The notes below the pieces were generated by a model that saw only the letters and a program-made list of their open reading frames with translations, had not been told where the DNA came from and did not search any database. A DNA stretch of 64,000 nt from an uncultured Sphaerochaeta sp. (lineage in GTDB: Bacteria; Spirochaetota; Spirochaetia; Sphaerochaetales; Sphaerochaetaceae). The stretch lies in NCBI RefSeq assembly GCF_963676285.1, contig NZ_OY781063.1:744001-808000 (forward strand), in the 5' to 3' direction. This document shows positions 8,952-17,036 of this stretch, in pieces. The translations under genes were made by a program, and so were the position numbers. The stretch's first letter is position 1. Each line of letters starts with the position of its first letter.

Positions 8952-10454
8952 TAGTTCTATCAAGGATCTGAGTCGGTCGACCCTCCAACCCTCTGGGTGG
9001 AGGGTTTCTGCTCTCCAGCTCCAATTACTCACCCCACAGGTGGAAGGGATGTTCATTCTTCCCTCCGCTCCAAGTTCCAGCCAATCCTGCATGGGAAGAA
9101 TGGCGTCCTTGGCATGAGAGAGCAACATCTGCCTGATCAACTGCCATACTATCTGGTCATCAGGACATTCAAGATAGCGCCTTACAGCATCCTTGGTCTG
9201 TTCATCCAAGGCATCATACCACCCTCTGGAGGTATTATTGTCATGGGTACCAGTATAGATGACACTGTTGTGCTCACAATTATGCGGCAGGTAGGCATTG
9301 CTTGCATCAAGATTTCCATTCTCAACTGAGAAGGCAAACTGAAGTATCTTCATACCCGGGAATCCATTGGAGAGCCTGAGCTCATCCACATCCTCGGTAA
9401 TTACGCCAAGGTCCTCGGCTATGATGGGAAGCTCTTCCCCAAGATGTGCTTTGAGTGCAGAGAAGAACTCCTTTCCCGGCGACGGCTTCCAGGTACCATT
9501 CATTGCAGTTTTCTCACCTTGGGGTACTTCCCAATAGGCAGCAAATCCTCGGAAGTGGTCAATTCTGATAATGTCACAAATCTCCAGGGTCTTCTCTATT
9601 CGTTTAATCCACCAGGAGAACTGTTGCTTCTGATGGGCTTTCCAATCATAGACAGGATTTCCCCACAGCTGCCCTTCATCAGAGAAGGCATCCGGCGGAA
9701 CTCCGCTGGAGGCAGTCTGCCTACCCTCTTCATCCATTTTCAGCAACTCTCTGTTAGACCAAGCATCCACGCTGTCGGGAGCGACAAAGATGGGGATATC
9801 CCCAATGATCTGGATACCCTTCTTGTTGGCATATCGCTTGACCTTTGTCCACTGTGTAAAGAAGAAGTACTGCTGTACCTGTATATGCTCAATTGCCTTT
9901 GCGTGGTCCTTCTTAAGCTGTTGTAATGTAGCCTCTTCCCGCAGTCTTACCTGCTTGGGCCAAATCTCAAACCAACGAGAATCGTTGTAAGTCCTGCAAA
10001 GTACTTGGTAGAGGGCATAGTCCTCCAACCACCACTGGTTTTCCTGGACAAACAGCAGGTACGCATCCCAATCTTTTTTTACAGCTTCTCCAATGAAGGT
10101 TGCGGCGGCCTGTTCCAGGAGCGGTTCTTTATAGGAGCGTACGCTGCCATATTCTACCCGGTCGGAGGAAAACTCAGGATGAAAGAGTACATCTTCCACA
10201 TCCAGATATCCCTCATAGGCAAGGGTCCTGAGGTCGATCAGGAGTTCATTCCCGGCAAAGGTCGATCGGGCTGCATAAGGACTATCCCCATAGCCTGTTG
10301 GCCCAAGGGGAAGAATTTGCCACAGACTTACCTTCGCTTGGGAGAGCAAGTCAATAAACGTAAAAGCCTCATCGCCCAGTGATCCGATTCCATGGGGTGA
10401 GGGAAATGATGTAGGGTGCATCAATACACCACAGCGTCTTATATCATGTTTCAT
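8931..10454 (-). CDS. malQ: 4-alpha-glucanotransferase (amylomaltase)
   Basis: Glycoside hydrolase family 77 enzyme that transfers maltodextrin segments between glucans. The 507 residues contain the family blocks HPTSFPSPHGIGSLG near the N-terminus, GDIPIFVAPDSVDAWSN, IRIDHFRGFAAYW with the nucleophile Asp, PIIAEDLG with the acid/base Glu, and TGTHDNNTSRGW. Full length and intact. The gene is transcribed away from carD. A TATAGT seven bases upstream of the ATG hints at a short leader, but the -35 is poor. Confidence 0.95.
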   Translation of the reverse strand: MKHDIRRCGVLMHPTSFPSPHGIGSLGDEAFTFIDLLSQAKVSLWQILPLGPTGYGDSPYAARSTFAGNELLIDLRTLAYEGYLDVEDVLFHPEFSSDRVEYGSVRSYKEPLLEQAAATFIGEAVKKDWDAYLLFVQENQWWLEDYALYQVLCRTYNDSRWFEIWPKQVRLREEATLQQLKKDHAKAIEHIQVQQYFFFTQWTKVKRYANKKGIQIIGDIPIFVAPDSVDAWSNRELLKMDEEGRQTASSGVPPDAFSDEGQLWGNPVYDWKAHQKQQFSWWIKRIEKTLEICDIIRIDHFRGFAAYWEVPQGEKTAMNGTWKPSPGKEFFSALKAHLGEELPIIAEDLGVITEDVDELRLSNGFPGMKILQFAFSVENGNLDASNAYLPHNCEHNSVIYTGTHDNNTSRGWYDALDEQTKDAVRRYLECPDDQIVWQLIRQMLLSHAKDAILPMQDWLELGAEGRMNIPSTCGVSNWSWRAETLHPEGWRVDRLRSLIELSGREGI

Positions 10455-10525
10455 GCTTCAGACTATATAGTATTCCTTTGCTGTTGGCTATCATTCAACA
10501 GGGAAGAGTTTGTTTTTGGGTGTTC

Positions 10526-10554
10526 TTGTTCTAACATGAAAAATAGGATATACT
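10526..10554 (+). promoter_or_regulatory. Promoter placed for leaderless transcription of carD
   Basis: TTGTTC at 10526-10531 and TATACT at 10549-10554 are spaced by 17 bp. The carD ATG at 10561 is six bases after the -10 element and has no ribosome-binding site upstream, so the transcript should start at or beside the start codon. Confidence 0.55.
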
Positions 10555-10560
10555 TGTGCT

Positions 10561-11064
10561 ATGAATTCAGCCCAGGAAACAAAACAATTTGCCATCGGAG
10601 AACATGTAGTATATCCTCTCCAAGGCGTAGGCGTCATCAAGCGTATTGAAGAACGAATGTTCAGAGGCGTCGCTACGATGTATTACGTGATCTACCTTGA
10701 TATCTCCGATATGACGGTGATGATTCCTGTGGACAAGTCCGAGGAAATGGGGATCAGGCCAATCGTAGGAGACAAAGAAGCGAAGCAGGCCATTGAATCC
10801 ATTTCCAGCAAGTATGAACCTATGCCGGTAGATTGGAAGGTCCGCTATCAGATGAATGTGGATCTGCTCAAGCAGGGTTCCATTACGTCAATTGCGAAGG
10901 TGGTACAAGCACTCTATCATCGCAGCAAGATCAAGGAACTGCCGGTACAAGAGCGAAAGCTCTATGACAATGCGCTTCGTTTGTTGATCGACGAGATTTC
11001 TTTTGCCTTGAAAAAGGACAAAAAAGAGATTGAAATGCTTGTATTCTCCAAATTGGAGAAATAG
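10561..11064 (+). CDS. carD: CarD/CdnL family transcriptional regulator
   Basis: RNA-polymerase-binding protein that stabilises open promoter complexes. The N-terminal CarD_CdnL_TRCF domain is recognisable (FAIGEHVVYPLQGVGVIKRI, then YYVIYLDISDMTVMIPVDK), and the C-terminal helical DNA-binding part occupies residues about 75-167. Length (167 residues) is typical. It heads a cluster with ispD four bases downstream and ispF. Spirochaetes commonly carry CarD homologues. The gene seems to be transcribed without a leader. Confidence 0.9.
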   Translation: MNSAQETKQFAIGEHVVYPLQGVGVIKRIEERMFRGVATMYYVIYLDISDMTVMIPVDKSEEMGIRPIVGDKEAKQAIESISSKYEPMPVDWKVRYQMNVDLLKQGSITSIAKVVQALYHRSKIKELPVQERKLYDNALRLLIDEISFALKKDKKEIEMLVFSKLEK

Positions 11065-11068
11065 TTCT

Positions 11069-11881
11069 ATGAATTTTCCCCAACATGCAGTCATCGTGAC
11101 CGCTGCCGGTAGCAGCGATCGATTCAATGCGAACAAGCAACTGGGTGTCAAGAAGGAGTATCTCTCCATCGATGGCCATACAGTGCTCTATCGCTCTGTT
11201 GCCCCATTTCTTGAAGTACCTGGATGTCAGGTTATTATGGTAACCCATCCTGAAGGAATGGCTGACCAGTGTGCAGTTGCCCTTGAGGACCTGCTACAGC
11301 AGAATATGGTTCCCATCATACTCGTTCCAGGAGGGAGAGACCGACAAAAATCGGTTTACAACGCCTTGAAGATGCTCACTTCCATGGCCTTGGCCGTGGA
11401 CTTTGTTGCAATCCATGACGGAGCTCGTTGTTTCCTGACGCCCGACCTAGTGATCAAGACACTTGCAACAGCTACTGTATTTCGAGGTGCAGTCCCTGCC
11501 CTTCCCGCTACCGATGCCCTGAAAATCATTGATGACAATGGACTTATCACCCACCACATAGACCGTACCCACGCTGTAGGGGTTCAGACTCCACAGATTT
11601 TTACCTATCCAGAGATATGGGAAGCTCATCAAGCGGCAAAAAACAGCAACATTTCTTATGTGGATGATACACAGATTTTCACTGACTATGGACAGTCAGT
11701 GGGTATTTGTGAAGGCACCCGGGAGAACAGGAAGATCACGTATATCGAAGATATTCCTGATGCTGAACAGCAGATAGAGGAGTACCTTCAAAACCTTGAG
11801 GAAGGCAAACGCAGCGCACAAGCAGCGAAAGCACTCCACCAAGCCATGGATGAGGTACAGAGGGAGCAACAAACACAATGA
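11069..11881 (+). CDS. ispD: 2-C-methyl-D-erythritol 4-phosphate cytidylyltransferase
   Basis: MEP-pathway enzyme forming CDP-methylerythritol from MEP and CTP. The 270 residues show the nucleotide-binding start VTAAGSSDRF, a variant of the usual AAGxGxR loop, followed by PGGRDRQKSVYNAL, FVAIHDGARCF and QTPQIF. The last 35-40 residues form an acidic, helical, Ala- and Gln-rich tail not usual in IspD of about 230 residues. The start at 11069 follows carD by four bases, and its stop overlaps ispF (ATGA), so three genes form one unit. Confidence 0.92.
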   Translation: MNFPQHAVIVTAAGSSDRFNANKQLGVKKEYLSIDGHTVLYRSVAPFLEVPGCQVIMVTHPEGMADQCAVALEDLLQQNMVPIILVPGGRDRQKSVYNALKMLTSMALAVDFVAIHDGARCFLTPDLVIKTLATATVFRGAVPALPATDALKIIDDNGLITHHIDRTHAVGVQTPQIFTYPEIWEAHQAAKNSNISYVDDTQIFTDYGQSVGICEGTRENRKITYIEDIPDAEQQIEEYLQNLEEGKRSAQAAKALHQAMDEVQREQQTQ

Positions 11882-12357
11882 GGATTGGCACAGGTTGGGA
11901 TGTACATCGCCTCGCAGAAGGAAGGAAATTTATCCTTGGTGGCATAACCATTCCCAGTGAACGGGGTGAGGTTGCTCACAGCGATGGTGACGTCCTTGTC
12001 CATGCAATCATCGATGCAATCCTTGGAGCGTTGGCGAAAGGGGACATTGGGTCACACTTCCCCGATACTGATCCAGCTTTCAAGGATGCTGACAGCCTAC
12101 AGTTGTTATCACGAGTACTGGAAGAAGACCTTCCTCCCTACTCCATCGAGAACATCGATACCACGGTCATTGTCCAACGTCCTAAGCTTCGTGAGTATAT
12201 TGATGCAATCAGGGAGAACTTGGCGAATACGATGCACCTTGAAATCAGCCAGGTTTCTGTCAAGGCGAAGACCGCCGAGGGAATTCTTGGTGAGCTTGGT
12301 ACAGCGGAGGCGGTCATGGCCCAAGCGGTTGTCTTGATTTCCCAGAATCCTTGTTGA
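11878..12357 (+). CDS. ispF: 2-C-methyl-D-erythritol 2,4-cyclodiphosphate synthase
   Basis: Cyclises CDP-methylerythritol phosphate to MEcPP with loss of CMP, two steps after IspD. The 159 residues include the metal ligands in GTGWDVHRL (Asp8, His10) and the third ligand His in VAHSDGDVLVHAI, plus the C-terminal KAKTAEGILGELG motif. Normal length. The start overlaps the ispD stop codon. The TTGACA of the downstream tRNA promoter overlaps its stop codon. Confidence 0.95.
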   Translation: MRIGTGWDVHRLAEGRKFILGGITIPSERGEVAHSDGDVLVHAIIDAILGALAKGDIGSHFPDTDPAFKDADSLQLLSRVLEEDLPPYSIENIDTTVIVQRPKLREYIDAIRENLANTMHLEISQVSVKAKTAEGILGELGTAEAVMAQAVVLISQNPC

Positions 12358-12383
12358 CACAATCCAAACAAATATTCTATAGT
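12354..12383 (+). promoter_or_regulatory. Promoter of tRNA-Leu
   Basis: A perfect -35 TTGACA at 12354-12359 and TATAGT at 12378-12383 are separated by 18 bp. The tRNA begins at 12392, so almost no 5' leader is made. The -35 overlaps the ispF stop codon. Confidence 0.7.
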
Positions 12384-12391
12384 TGCCCTGC

Positions 12392-12476
12392 GCCCAGATG
12401 GCGGAATTGGTAGACGCACTAGGTTCAGGTCCTAGCGGTCGTTAAGACTGTGCAAGTTCAAATCTTGTTCTGGGCA
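12392..12476 (+). tRNA. tRNA-Leu (anticodon CAG)
   Basis: A class II tRNA of 85 nt without encoded CCA. The acceptor stem GCCCAGA pairs with TCTGGGC, followed by discriminator A. The anticodon stem CTAGG/CCTAG encloses a TTCAGGT loop, giving CAG and reading CUG leucine codons. A long variable arm (around 12434-12452) and a T-loop GTTCAAATC are present. Confidence 0.95.
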
Positions 12477-12481
12477 GAAAG

Positions 12482-12518
12482 GCAAACCTTTTACTATAAA
12501 GGGTTTGCTTTTTCTTTT
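12482..12518 (+). terminator. Rho-independent terminator after tRNA-Leu
   Basis: Stem GCAAACC/GGTTTGC with a 13-base loop, directly followed by TTTTTCTTTT. It lies five bases after the tRNA end. Confidence 0.85.
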
Positions 12519-12535
12519 GTTACAAGATGGCTGCC

Positions 12536-13102
12536 TTACACCTTCAGCAAACCCCTGAATCCCCTGGATGCGTAGTAGGAATCAGCTCCGTTGTGATAGA
12601 AAAACACCCTATCATACCGGCAATCCCCGAAGAGCGCTCCGCCAAGTTTTCGCATTGATTCAGGAGTACGAATCCAACTGGAAGATTTCACATCGAAGAA
12701 ACCCAGCTTCTGGAGATTACGGTACTGCTCCTCATCGAGGAGCTCTATCCCCATTTCTGCTGCAAGAGAACCTGCACTACCAGTTGGAGGATTCTTTTTC
12801 CGGTTCTCAAGGGCTACCTGGTCATAACAGAGACTTCTTCGGCCGATAGGGCTCTCAGCAGAACAATCGACGAATAGGTATACCTCAGAGGTTTCATCGT
12901 ACCCGATTACATCTGGCTCACCACCAGTACGCTCCATCTCATAGAGCGAAGCGAGTTTCTCAGAGTCTTGGGTAAGTCTCTTTTCAATAGTTTTCCAATC
13001 AAGATCTTTGTGTCTGGACAGGTTTTCCTCAAATCTTTTATGAAGAACAGCAATGAGTGATGTTTTTTGTTCTGAAGTTAACGTAGTCTTAATTATATCC
13101 AT
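12536..13102 (-). CDS. DUF4256 family protein
   Basis: A soluble protein of 188 residues that I recognise as DUF4256, a family of unknown function. Characteristic stretches are GGEPDVIGYD, FVDCSAESPIGRRSLCYD and the C-terminal GGALFGDCRYDRVFFYHNG. No signal peptide, membrane segment or known catalytic motif is evident. It stands alone between tRNA-Leu and the membrane/DOMON operon, transcribed from its own promoter. An upstream AGGAG precedes the ATG at 13102. Confidence 0.85.
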   Translation of the reverse strand: MDIIKTTLTSEQKTSLIAVLHKRFEENLSRHKDLDWKTIEKRLTQDSEKLASLYEMERTGGEPDVIGYDETSEVYLFVDCSAESPIGRRSLCYDQVALENRKKNPPTGSAGSLAAEMGIELLDEEQYRNLQKLGFFDVKSSSWIRTPESMRKLGGALFGDCRYDRVFFYHNGADSYYASRGFRGLLKV

Positions 13103-13330
13103 ACAGCATCTCCTATTTCACTTGATCAGCGGTACTATACATACTGTACCTATATCCTAGCATTTTACTCAAGGTATATACCCCTTGCCAAGGATGCATT
13201 GAATACATTGATTCAAAACAGAATGCACGACCGGGAAAGAGTGGGTAAACGTTTCTCTCTAGAGTGAACCATCCAAAAGAATTGCTTCAGATTCACCTAT
13301 CGATGTATTGACCGCAATATAATCTGAATG

Positions 13331-13349
13331 TTAAGTTAGTCTAACAATA
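13331..13349 (+). promoter_or_regulatory. DtxR/IdeR-like metalloregulator box
   Basis: A 19-bp sequence TTAAGTTAGTCTAACAATA matches 15 of 19 positions of the classic DtxR box TTAGGTTAGSCTAACCTAA and contains the perfect core GTTAGTCTAAC. It overlaps the probable -35 region of the downstream gene, whose -10 could be TATACC at 13355-13360. It suggests iron or manganese control by a DtxR/TroR-type repressor. Confidence 0.5.
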
Positions 13350-13376
13350 GGTGTTATACCTGTATTGGAGGTTCCA

Positions 13377-14018
13377 ATGAAACGAAGCATATTCCATCTT
13401 GGTTTTTTCCTCTCCCCTCTCATCCCTGTCATCCTATATCTGTACCCTGTAGGTGCGCTTGTCGATTCATATTCAGTATCAATCATATTCGGTGTATATG
13501 CTTTCGTCCTTGTCTGTAACCAGTTCTACCTAGCCTCCCAGCCGGCTTGGCTGGTGTCCTTATTGGGGGCAAAGTCGGTTCGTTCATTGCATGGAAGTTC
13601 TCCACTGCTCATTATTCTCCTTGCTCTTATCCATGCCTTGCTCAAGCTCGCCAACGGTTTCACTCTCTCCACTTCACAAGCGCTTATCGGGTTGGTTGCA
13701 CTTATCCTATTCTTTGTGGGAACAATTGCTGCCTTGCTCTTCTTTGCAAATACCTTGCTTACCAAGCAGAAGAAATTTGCGCAACTGAGAACGAGCACAT
13801 TTGAAAAAACCGGTCTCACCCATCAGAAAGCGCGTGCAATGCACAACCTGATGGTGGTAGCTGGACTAGTGGTCTTGTTCCATGTCTTACGTGCCAGCAC
13901 GTCTTCTTTCACCTATAACCCCTGGGGAATTGGCATCCTGGTTGCTTGGATGGCTTTCACCCTTGTCTCTTATACGAACTACCGGCTCTCTGGCCGGAAA
14001 CCAAGGAGAAAATCATGA
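13377..14018 (+). CDS. Ferric reductase-like/cytochrome b561-like membrane protein
   Basis: An integral membrane protein of 213 residues with about five hydrophobic helices. Histidines lie in or near helices (LIIILLALIHALLK; ARAMHNLMVVAG; VVLFHVLRAS), a pattern fitting a di-haem ferric-reductase-like transmembrane domain, although I cannot confirm haem ligation. The start follows TTGGAGG. The stop overlaps the start of the DOMON gene (ATGA), so the pair is coupled. A DtxR-like box lies upstream, supporting a role in iron or haem redox. It may equally be an uncharacterised membrane protein. Confidence 0.55.
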   Translation: MKRSIFHLGFFLSPLIPVILYLYPVGALVDSYSVSIIFGVYAFVLVCNQFYLASQPAWLVSLLGAKSVRSLHGSSPLLIILLALIHALLKLANGFTLSTSQALIGLVALILFFVGTIAALLFFANTLLTKQKKFAQLRTSTFEKTGLTHQKARAMHNLMVVAGLVVLFHVLRASTSSFTYNPWGIGILVAWMAFTLVSYTNYRLSGRKPRRKS

Positions 14019-14545
14019 AAAAGATCTCTTTATTTCTTATTATATCTCTGCTCTTTAGCCTGCCACTGGCAGCTCAGATTTTCCCATCTTCTCAAACAAA
14101 CCCAGTCGTTGATGGGTCCTTCGGGACCAATGAATACCCCGAAATTGTACAACTCAAGGACATGCGTCTTGGGTATGCCCAGAGTCGGGACTCCCGTAAC
14201 CTGCACTTCATTCTTGAATCACCTACTACAGGATGGGTTTCAATTGGTCTTGGATCCAACAGAATGCATGGTGCTCACATCATCATCGGCTATGATGCAA
14301 TTACCAGCCAAGTCATCAGTGAGGAAACTGGCCGTGGACACAGCCACAGCCCATCCTCATCAAAGATTCTTGTACAGAGCAAGATCAAGGAGGCAGGAGG
14401 TAAGACCACCCTTGAGTTCACGATACCTGCCTCAGAGTTTGATTCAGGAAGGAACCTCCGCCTTATTGTAGCCTATGGTAATCAGGATAATCTAAGGAGC
14501 AAGCATGTCACCTATGCAAGTCACACCATCACATTCCTGAAATAA
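14015..14545 (+). CDS. Secreted DOMON-domain protein
   Basis: A 176-residue exported protein with signal peptide MKKISLFLIISLLFSLPLAAQ and a single DOMON-like beta-sandwich (VDGSFGTNEYPEI, then GWVSIGLGSNRMHGAHIIIG with a Met that often ligates haem, and a C-terminal LRLIVAYG). DOMON domains bind haem or sugars. It is translationally coupled to the preceding membrane protein. In eukaryotes DOMON and cytochrome b561 modules are fused, so this pair may be a two-gene version that passes electrons across the inner membrane. Confidence 0.7.
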   Translation: MKKISLFLIISLLFSLPLAAQIFPSSQTNPVVDGSFGTNEYPEIVQLKDMRLGYAQSRDSRNLHFILESPTTGWVSIGLGSNRMHGAHIIIGYDAITSQVISEETGRGHSHSPSSSKILVQSKIKEAGGKTTLEFTIPASEFDSGRNLRLIVAYGNQDNLRSKHVTYASHTITFLK

Positions 14546-14569
14546 CACATATTCACTGGTGATTGTGAT

Positions 14570-14611
14570 AAGGGTATGTTTGGAACAACCAACATACCCT
14601 TTTGTTTTTTT
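14570..14611 (+). terminator. Rho-independent terminator after the DOMON gene
   Basis: Inverted repeat AAGGGTATGTT/AACATACCCTT with a 10-base loop, followed by TTGTTTTTTT. Strong stem and T-run. Confidence 0.85.
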
Positions 14612-14670
14612 CTGACTTCAATGAAATGAATGAGCATGTTGGAGATAGGCCCAGAAGGTTGGTACAATTC

Positions 14671-15096
14671 CTACAATCTCCTCTTTTTAATCAAACTCCA
14701 AGGAAACAAGCCATCTTTGTATAGTAAGGCAAGTCCGATTAATCCTTGCATTGCCCCAATCGTGAAGAAAAGTACATGAAGAAATACCACTGTCTTGATA
14801 ATAAGTACCTGTACCACAATCCACACAATCATGGATCCTCCGAGTAGGCCAGCAACATACCCAAGATAGTTGTATTGTTTCAACAAGAAAATGGCACAGA
14901 GTAGATTTCCTACTCCAAACAGTCCAAACAGAACGATTCCAGGGATAAGAAAGGTAGAGAATGGAGACCCCTGCAACATCTCGGTTGTGGCTCCAAGGGG
15001 AGTTACGGGATCTATCAAGCAAGCATACCCACCTGCAAGCGCACCCAATCCAACGATGAAATTAATTAGTAACAAAATGATACGAAGTAGTTTCAT
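14671..15096 (-). CDS. Small integral membrane protein of unknown function
   Basis: A 141-residue protein with four predicted membrane helices (LLLINFIVGLGALAGGYACL; FLIPGIVLFGLFGVGNLLCA; GYVAGLLGGSMIVWIVVQVL; FFTIGAMQGLIGLALLY) and a basic C-terminus KKRRL. I do not recognise the family. It is monocistronic, convergent with the DOMON operon and divergent from the TRAP operon. Confidence 0.7.
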   Translation of the reverse strand: MKLLRIILLLINFIVGLGALAGGYACLIDPVTPLGATTEMLQGSPFSTFLIPGIVLFGLFGVGNLLCAIFLLKQYNYLGYVAGLLGGSMIVWIVVQVLIIKTVVFLHVLFFTIGAMQGLIGLALLYKDGLFPWSLIKKRRL

Positions 15097-15336
15097 GATT
15101 CAGGACTCCTGGACCTGCCAAGCAAAAATAGTAGCAAAGGGTATACGCAAATAATAGAGGCAAGACCGGTCAAATCATCAAAATTGTACAGATTTATGCA
15201 AGAAAAATCTTTCTTGTAAAATTATACATATGTAATATATTCAGCAATTTTAAGCGATATTATTTGAGTTTTTTGTAATATTTGCATCCAAAAGTATCTA
15301 AATTTCGCTATTTATACTTTTTTCATAAAAACTGTT
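15097..15336. other. AT-rich intergenic region upstream of the TRAP operon
   Basis: Noncoding stretch between the divergent membrane protein gene and the dctP promoter. It is strongly AT-rich, particularly 15170-15330, with several A/T runs that could curve the DNA or act as an upstream activating element. I see no gene or RNA in it. Confidence 0.5.
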
Positions 15337-15365
15337 TTGACATTTGGAAATTCATCCCGTATGCT
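15337..15365 (+). promoter_or_regulatory. Promoter of the dctPQM operon
   Basis: TTGACA at 15337-15342 and TATGCT at 15360-15365 with the ideal 17-bp spacer. Confidence 0.7.
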
Positions 15366-15387
15366 AAAGAAAAAAGAGTTGTAGAAA

Positions 15388-15407
15388 TTAAGCTTAATTC
15401 TGCTTAA
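15388..15407 (+). promoter_or_regulatory. Inverted repeat, possible operator of the TRAP operon
   Basis: TTAAGC and GCTTAA are separated by eight bases, and the left arm is itself part of the palindrome TTAAGCTTAA. The repeat lies about 15-35 bases downstream of the expected transcript start, where a repressor would block elongation. The cognate regulator is not identified. Confidence 0.35.
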
Positions 15408-15440
15408 CAATTAGACTCAAAATACATTCAGGAGGAAAGA

Positions 15441-16454
15441 ATGAAAAAAGTTCTATTTACCCTATTGGTTCTGGCTCTGGTAGTCATGCCGGTCATGGCC
15501 CAAGGAAGCAAGGAAGCAGCAACTGGGGACGATTATAAGCTCGTATTGAAAATGAGCCATGTATTCGCACCCAATGAACAGCTGACAAAATCCCTCGACA
15601 TGGTTGTCAAGAATATCAGCGATCGCACTAATGGTGCAATTGAGGTACAACACTACCCACAGAGCCAGCTGGCTGTCTACAAAGACGGAGTTGAGCAAGT
15701 TGCCCGTGGTGCAGACTTCATCAGTGTTGAAGACCCATCATACCTTGGTGACTATGTTCCCGACTTCAACGCCTTGGTTGGACCAATGCTCTACAAGAGC
15801 TTTGACGAGTATGAGTACATGATCCAGACCGATTTGGTTAAAGGCATGCTGAAAGAACTGGAAGAAGAGCACAGGATCAAGGTTTTAGCTCTGGATTACA
15901 TCTTCGGTTTCAGGAATATGAAGACCAACAAGGTCATCACCACCCCTGCTGATCTCCAGGGAATGAAAATCAGGACTCCTGGAAGCCAGCTGTTCATCGA
16001 CACCATCAATGCAATGGGTGCAACCGCTACCCCTCTCGGGTTCAGCGAAACCCTGAGCGCAGTACAGCAGGGTGTTGTTGACGGATTGGAAGGTACCATG
16101 GATGCGTATGGATCCAATGGTAGTGCTGAAGTTGCCAAGAACATGGCTCTTACCCAGCACTTCCTCGGAACTTGTGGTGTATACATCAATGTTGATGTCT
16201 TTAACGCAATTCCTGAAGAGTATCAGACCATTATCGAGGAAGAGTTCACCGCTGGTGCAAAGCACATGATTGGTGAGATCTCCAACAATTATGAGGCCAC
16301 AAAAGCCAAACTCGAGGCTCAAGGCAACAAGTTCAACGAAGTTGACTCTGCTGCATTTGCTGCCACTGTTACCAGCGTCTACGAGAACATGAAGGGTGTC
16401 ACTCCTGGCATCTATCAGATTCTGCAGGACGAATTGGCCAAGATGCCCAAGTAA
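15441..16454 (+). CDS. dctP: TRAP transporter substrate-binding protein, DctP family
   Basis: Periplasmic receptor of a tripartite ATP-independent transporter. The 337 residues start with a signal peptide ending VMPVMAQ, then GSKEAA, and carry the DctP signature region (TPADLQGMKIRTPGS followed by FIDTINAMGATATPL and QQGVVDGLEG). The conserved Arg in KIRTPGS normally binds a substrate carboxylate, so an organic acid is the likely ligand. Start preceded by CAGGAGG. It heads the operon dctP-dctQ-dctM-GDPD and its promoter has consensus elements. Confidence 0.93.
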   Translation: MKKVLFTLLVLALVVMPVMAQGSKEAATGDDYKLVLKMSHVFAPNEQLTKSLDMVVKNISDRTNGAIEVQHYPQSQLAVYKDGVEQVARGADFISVEDPSYLGDYVPDFNALVGPMLYKSFDEYEYMIQTDLVKGMLKELEEEHRIKVLALDYIFGFRNMKTNKVITTPADLQGMKIRTPGSQLFIDTINAMGATATPLGFSETLSAVQQGVVDGLEGTMDAYGSNGSAEVAKNMALTQHFLGTCGVYINVDVFNAIPEEYQTIIEEEFTAGAKHMIGEISNNYEATKAKLEAQGNKFNEVDSAAFAATVTSVYENMKGVTPGIYQILQDELAKMPK

Positions 16455-16550
16455 GTGTATCTGTCCTATACAGGTCGAGGATTGTCGGTGTATGCTACAA
16501 AACACTGGTCGTCTTCGACCTGTACTTTATTTTCAAGGAGAACGTGATCA

Positions 16551-17036
16551 ATGCACCAAGCCGTTAAGAAAGTTCTTTCCAACCTTGAGCTCATCATCGC
16601 CAGTGCTGCTATCATTGTCACCACTGTCTTGGTAATGCTCAACGTCTTCACGCGCTACTTCCTGAAAACCGGTATTTACTGGTCAGAAGAAGTTGCGACC
16701 GCCTGTTTTGTATGGTCGGTCTTCATAGGCGCTGCCGCAGGATACAAGCATCGAGCCCATGTAGGTGTCGATATGCTGGTAAATCTCTGCCCCCCCAAAA
16801 CAAAGAAAACAATCACCATCATCGTTGATCTTGTCCTACTGTTGATCAACGGGTATATAACCTATATTGCAGTCATTTATCTCTCACTCTCCTATAAGAA
16901 ACCCACACCGGTGCTGGGAATCTCGACTGCATACATCAGTTCATCGATTCTTGTCAGCTTTGCTCTGACCACCATCTATTCAATCTATTTCCTGGTCAAG
17001 GATATCAAACAACCTGCACAAGGAGGTACCATATGA
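16551..17036 (+). CDS. dctQ: TRAP transporter small permease, DctQ family
   Basis: Four-helix membrane protein of 161 residues, the small subunit linking the binding protein to the large permease. Hydrophobic helices are at about 15-35, 50-65, 85-110 and 125-150; the sequence FTRYFLKTGIYWSEEVATACFVW holds the conserved family pattern with R and WSEE. Ribosome site AAGGAGAA upstream. The stop overlaps the dctM start (ATGA). Confidence 0.9.
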   Translation: MHQAVKKVLSNLELIIASAAIIVTTVLVMLNVFTRYFLKTGIYWSEEVATACFVWSVFIGAAAGYKHRAHVGVDMLVNLCPPKTKKTITIIVDLVLLLINGYITYIAVIYLSLSYKKPTPVLGISTAYISSSILVSFALTTIYSIYFLVKDIKQPAQGGTI

